Assembly (NCBI RefSeq): GCF_027594865.1
Contig: NZ_CP089391.1
Span: forward strand, 4,804,501-4,868,500
DNA: 64,000 nt
Direction of reading: 5' to 3'
DNA from: Bradyrhizobium xenonodulans
GTDB taxonomy: Bacteria; Pseudomonadota; Alphaproteobacteria; Rhizobiales; Xanthobacteraceae
The notes under the pieces were generated by a model. That model was given only the letters and a program-made list of their open reading frames with translations, searched no databases and had not been told where the DNA came from. Both the position numbers and the translations under genes were made by a program. Every line of letters starts with the position of its first letter. Within the stretch, counting starts at the first letter, position 1. Of this stretch, positions 61,737-64,000 are shown piece after piece.

Positions 61737-62615
61737 CTAGCGCTTGGCTCGCTTTTTCGTGACCTTTTTTGCGGTCTTCTTGGCACCCTTTTTGACGGCC
61801 TTCTTGGCGGTCTTTTTGGCTGCCTTTTTGACCGTCTTCTTGGTGGTCTTCTTGGCGCCCTTCACGGCCTTCTTGGCCGCCTTTTTGGCGGATTTGGCCG
61901 ATTTGGCGGCCTTTTTGGCGGATTTGGCCGGCTTTTTGGCCGATTTCTTCACCGCCTTGGCCTTCTTGACCGGCCCCGCCTTGGCCGCGCTCTTAGAGGG
62001 AGCCTTGGAATGGGTCTTGGGCTCGACCGCCCCGAGCGCCAAGAGCTGCCGGTGGATGGCGCGGGTGACCTCGTCGATGGCCATCATGCCGTCGATGGTG
62101 GAGAGCTTCCGCCGCTCGGAATAGTAGTGAATCAGCGGTTCCGTCTGGCTGCGATAGCTGGCGAGCCGCTTGGTCAGGACCTCCGGGGTATCGTCGAGGC
62201 GAACCTCCTCGCCGCGCTCCCGCATCTGGGCGACGCGGGTCTCGACACGACTCAGCAACGCACTTTCGTTGACGCGGAGCTCGATCACGGCATCGAGCTT
62301 GAGATGCTTGTGCTTGAGCAGCTCGTCCAGCGCCTCGGCCTGCGGCACGGTGCGCGGGAAGCCGTCGAGGATGAAGCCATTCTTGGCGTCCGGCTGGTCG
62401 ATACGATCGGAGATGATTCCCACCACGATCTCGTCGGGCACGAGGCCGCCGCTCGCCATGATCTCCTTGGCCTTCAGCCCGACCGGCGTCCCCGCCGCGA
62501 CGGCTGCGCGCAACATCTCACCGGTCGAGAGCTGGACGATGCCATAGCGCTGCACCAGCAGCTGCGCCTGGGTCCCCTTGCCCGATCCCGGCGGTCCCAG
62601 AAGTATAATTCTCAT
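61737..62615 (-). CDS. adk: Adenylate kinase with lysine-rich C-terminal extension
   Basis: 292-residue protein, about 95 longer than the usual enzyme. Residues 1-195 are a complete adenylate kinase: GPPGSGKGT (8-16), [20 protein letters not shown] (AMP site) and a short LID ([20 protein letters not shown]), the variant without zinc cysteines. From about residue 200 to 292 there is a Lys/Ala tail with KKAAK, KKTAKK and KKTTKK units, like histone H1 and like the protein at 1377. The tail may bind RNA, ribosome or DNA; this is inference. The ATG overlaps the SecY-like stop by 4 bases. Confidence 0.95.
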   Translation of the reverse strand: MRIILLGPPGSGKGTQAQLLVQRYGIVQLSTGEMLRAAVAAGTPVGLKAKEIMASGGLVPDEIVVGIISDRIDQPDAKNGFILDGFPRTVPQAEALDELLKHKHLKLDAVIELRVNESALLSRVETRVAQMRERGEEVRLDDTPEVLTKRLASYRSQTEPLIHYYSERRKLSTIDGMMAIDEVTRAIHRQLLALGAVEPKTHSKAPSKSAAKAGPVKKAKAVKKSAKKPAKSAKKAAKSAKSAKKAAKKAVKGAKKTTKKTVKKAAKKTAKKAVKKGAKKTAKKVTKKRAKR

Positions 62616-63823
62616 CGGCGTACGCCCCCCGGATTGGTGAGCGATACGTCGCGCACCTGTGTTTTGATATCAAGAGCAGTGCAAACCACAACCAGCGCGG
62701 CACCGCCATCGACGACCATACTATAAGGCAGACCGATCCCGTAAAGCTCGAACACCTCCGGAATCAACTGCAATGCCGTCAGGTAGACGGCTCCGACGAC
62801 CGTCGTCAATGATACGACGCGATCGAGATAGCCGGCCGTAGCCTCGCCGGGCGCGACACCGGGGATTGCGCCGTCACGCTGCGCCAGGGCCTTGGCCGTG
62901 TATTCGGGGTCGACGACAGAGGCGGTGTAGACGAAGGCGAGCACGAACACGGCGATCGACACGAGGATCATGTGCACCGGCTGCCCGAGCTGGAGATGCC
63001 GGTAGGTTGCGGCGACCAAGGGATGATCGCCGCCCAGGATGAAGCCCGCAAAGGCCAGTGGCAGAAAGAAGAGCCACGGCGCCACGGTGACCGGAATCAG
63101 GAACCCGGCGCTGTTGAGCTTGATCGGCAGCACGCCGGCGCGCGCGGGCAATTGCCGCGTGCCGACATTGAGCGCGCCGAATTCGACCCGAACATTTCGC
63201 CGCGCGCCTTCGACGAGAACGATCACGGCGACGGTCACGATCCAGAACATGGCGTGGCCGAACACGAGGCCGCCCGAGACCGCCCCGCTCCGCACGAGAC
63301 CCACGATGCCGGCAATGTCGCGCGGAAGGGAGACAAGCACGCCGACACATAGGATCAGCGCGAGACCGTTGCCGATGCCGTAGCGGGTGATCTGCTCGCT
63401 CAGCCACACCACAACGAAGACCCCGCCGACCATCGTGGCCGTGGCCGCCAACACGAACCAGCCGTCGGGATTGCTGACGAAGCCCGGAACGGTCGTCAGC
63501 GCGCTGGCGATGCCGAAGGCCTGAAAGGCAGCAAGAACCAGTGTGAGACCGAGTGTGGCACGGGCCACCTTGCGTCGGCCGCGCTCGCCCGACCGTTCGA
63601 GTGAACTCAGGCGGCGCCATACCACGGAGAGCAGCCGGATGAGGAGCGCCGCAGTCAGATAGGGAATCGGGCCAAGCGCGAAGATCGAAAGCCGGGCGAT
63701 GAGGTCGGGCGTCGACGGGAAACTCGACGTGGTCACTCCCGCGACGGGGACCTGACAACCGAGTCTGAAAAGGAGCAGCGCGCCAATCGTGAAAGCGATC
63801 CGGCGCGCGAGCTCCCTGCTCAT
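62612..63823 (-). CDS. SecY paralogue without basic C4/C5 loop residues
   Basis: 403-residue ten-helix protein, clearly SecY-like: [19 protein letters not shown] (start of TM1), [18 protein letters not shown] (TM2), [19 protein letters not shown] (TM4), [19 protein letters not shown] (TM7). It differs from canonical SecY in key places. Loop C4 reads [10 protein letters not shown] where SecY has a basic KRQxGxR. Loop C5 reads [10 protein letters not shown] where SecY has IRPGE(R/Q)T, so the invariant Arg (E. coli Arg357) is Ala324. The C-terminal basic tail is missing. It overlaps secY and adk by 4 bases each, so it is translated with them. An accessory or regulatory translocon role is inferred; a decayed duplicate is unlikely, since the frame is intact. 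Confidence 0.88.
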   Translation of the reverse strand: MSRELARRIAFTIGALLLFRLGCQVPVAGVTTSSFPSTPDLIARLSIFALGPIPYLTAALLIRLLSVVWRRLSSLERSGERGRRKVARATLGLTLVLAAFQAFGIASALTTVPGFVSNPDGWFVLAATATMVGGVFVVVWLSEQITRYGIGNGLALILCVGVLVSLPRDIAGIVGLVRSGAVSGGLVFGHAMFWIVTVAVIVLVEGARRNVRVEFGALNVGTRQLPARAGVLPIKLNSAGFLIPVTVAPWLFFLPLAFAGFILGGDHPLVAATYRHLQLGQPVHMILVSIAVFVLAFVYTASVVDPEYTAKALAQRDGAIPGVAPGEATAGYLDRVVSLTTVVGAVYLTALQLIPEVFELYGIGLPYSMVVDGGAALVVVCTALDIKTQVRDVSLTNPGGVRR

Positions 63824-64000
63824 CTACGGCGGCCGCGCAGCTTCGACTTCCGGATCAGGCCTTCATACTGATGCGCCAGCAGATAGCCCTGCACCTGCGC
63901 CACCGTATCCATGGTGACACTGACGACGATCAACAGCGAGGTGCCGCCGAAGTAGAACGGCACCGAGGCGTAGGAGATCAGGATTTCCGGGATCAAGCAG
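63820..64000 (-). CDS. secY: Preprotein translocase subunit SecY (C-terminal part)
   Basis: Only the last 59 codons are in the window; the rest lies to the right. They read [20 protein letters not shown], the last transmembrane helix ([16 protein letters not shown]), and the basic tail [17 protein letters not shown], which is the canonical SecY C-terminus. SecY forms the SecYEG channel and binds SecA and ribosomes. Its TGA overlaps the ATG of the SecY paralogue (63820-63823). Confidence 0.96.
   Translation of the reverse strand, partial: CLIPEILISYASVPFYFGGTSLLIVVSVTMDTVAQVQGYLLAHQYEGLIRKSKLRGRRR

Overview
The window looks like a chromosomal segment of a high-GC alphaproteobacterium, most likely Bradyrhizobium or a close relative (Nitrobacteraceae). 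This rests on three things. The gene order at the right end is the alphaproteobacterial ribosomal/RNA polymerase alpha cluster (secY, adk, rpsM, rpsK, rpoA, rplQ). A promoter of the sigma-EcfG type (GGAAC-N16-CGTT) is present. The intergenic palindromic repeats are of the kinds I associate with that group. Species assignment is inference; no search was run.

Layout. 0-12 kb: a truncated photolyase, a lysine-rich histone H1-like protein, small secreted or membrane proteins, a tRNA-Arg(TCG), two AraC regulators, a GrlR-like protein and two transporters. In this stretch a strong EcfG-type promoter drives what looks like an unannotated RNA of about 73 nt with two hairpins. 12-21.4 kb: a large hybrid sensor-type histidine kinase, then a leftward run of an EamA transporter, a Nudix hydrolase, a DapA-family lyase/synthase, an SDR, a MaoC hydratase, a DUF35 protein and a thiolase. 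The last four form an acyl-CoA side-chain degradation module. 21.4-24.2 kb: a repeat-rich stretch with a long structured non-coding element, and a DUF4262 gene bracketed by two near-identical palindromic repeats. 24.2-29.3 kb: a fused 1163-residue indolepyruvate:ferredoxin oxidoreductase diverging from a triheme cytochrome c. 29.3-45.7 kb: mixed metabolic and stress genes (TRIC channel, PEP mutase-like enzyme, small dimeric alpha/beta-barrel enzymes, ArsR and LysR regulators with visible operators, hydrolases, GST, acyl-CoA carboxylase beta subunit, class D beta-lactamase). 45.8-47.6 kb: a FliK-like protein overlapping a stand-alone FlhB C-terminal domain. 47.7-57.7 kb: ATP12 chaperone, RluA-type pseudouridine synthase, RarA, a DegP/HtrA protease, an OprO/P-like porin, and an HxlR regulator diverging from a zinc-type quinone reductase. 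57.9-64 kb: a Bug-type binding protein converging on the ribosomal/rpoA cluster.

The most unusual item is in the ribosomal cluster. A complete second SecY-like protein (403 aa) is wedged between canonical secY and adk, with 4-base start/stop overlaps on both sides. It keeps the SecY fold but has lost the conserved basic residues of cytosolic loops C4 and C5 and the C-terminal tail. The adjacent adenylate kinase carries a lysine/alanine-rich histone-like tail of about 95 residues. At least six copies of one palindromic repeat family, plus other repeat families, sit at gene ends; one lies between rpoA and rplQ.

Limits: functions are from family motifs recognised by eye; start codons were chosen from ribosome binding sites, overlaps and signal peptides.
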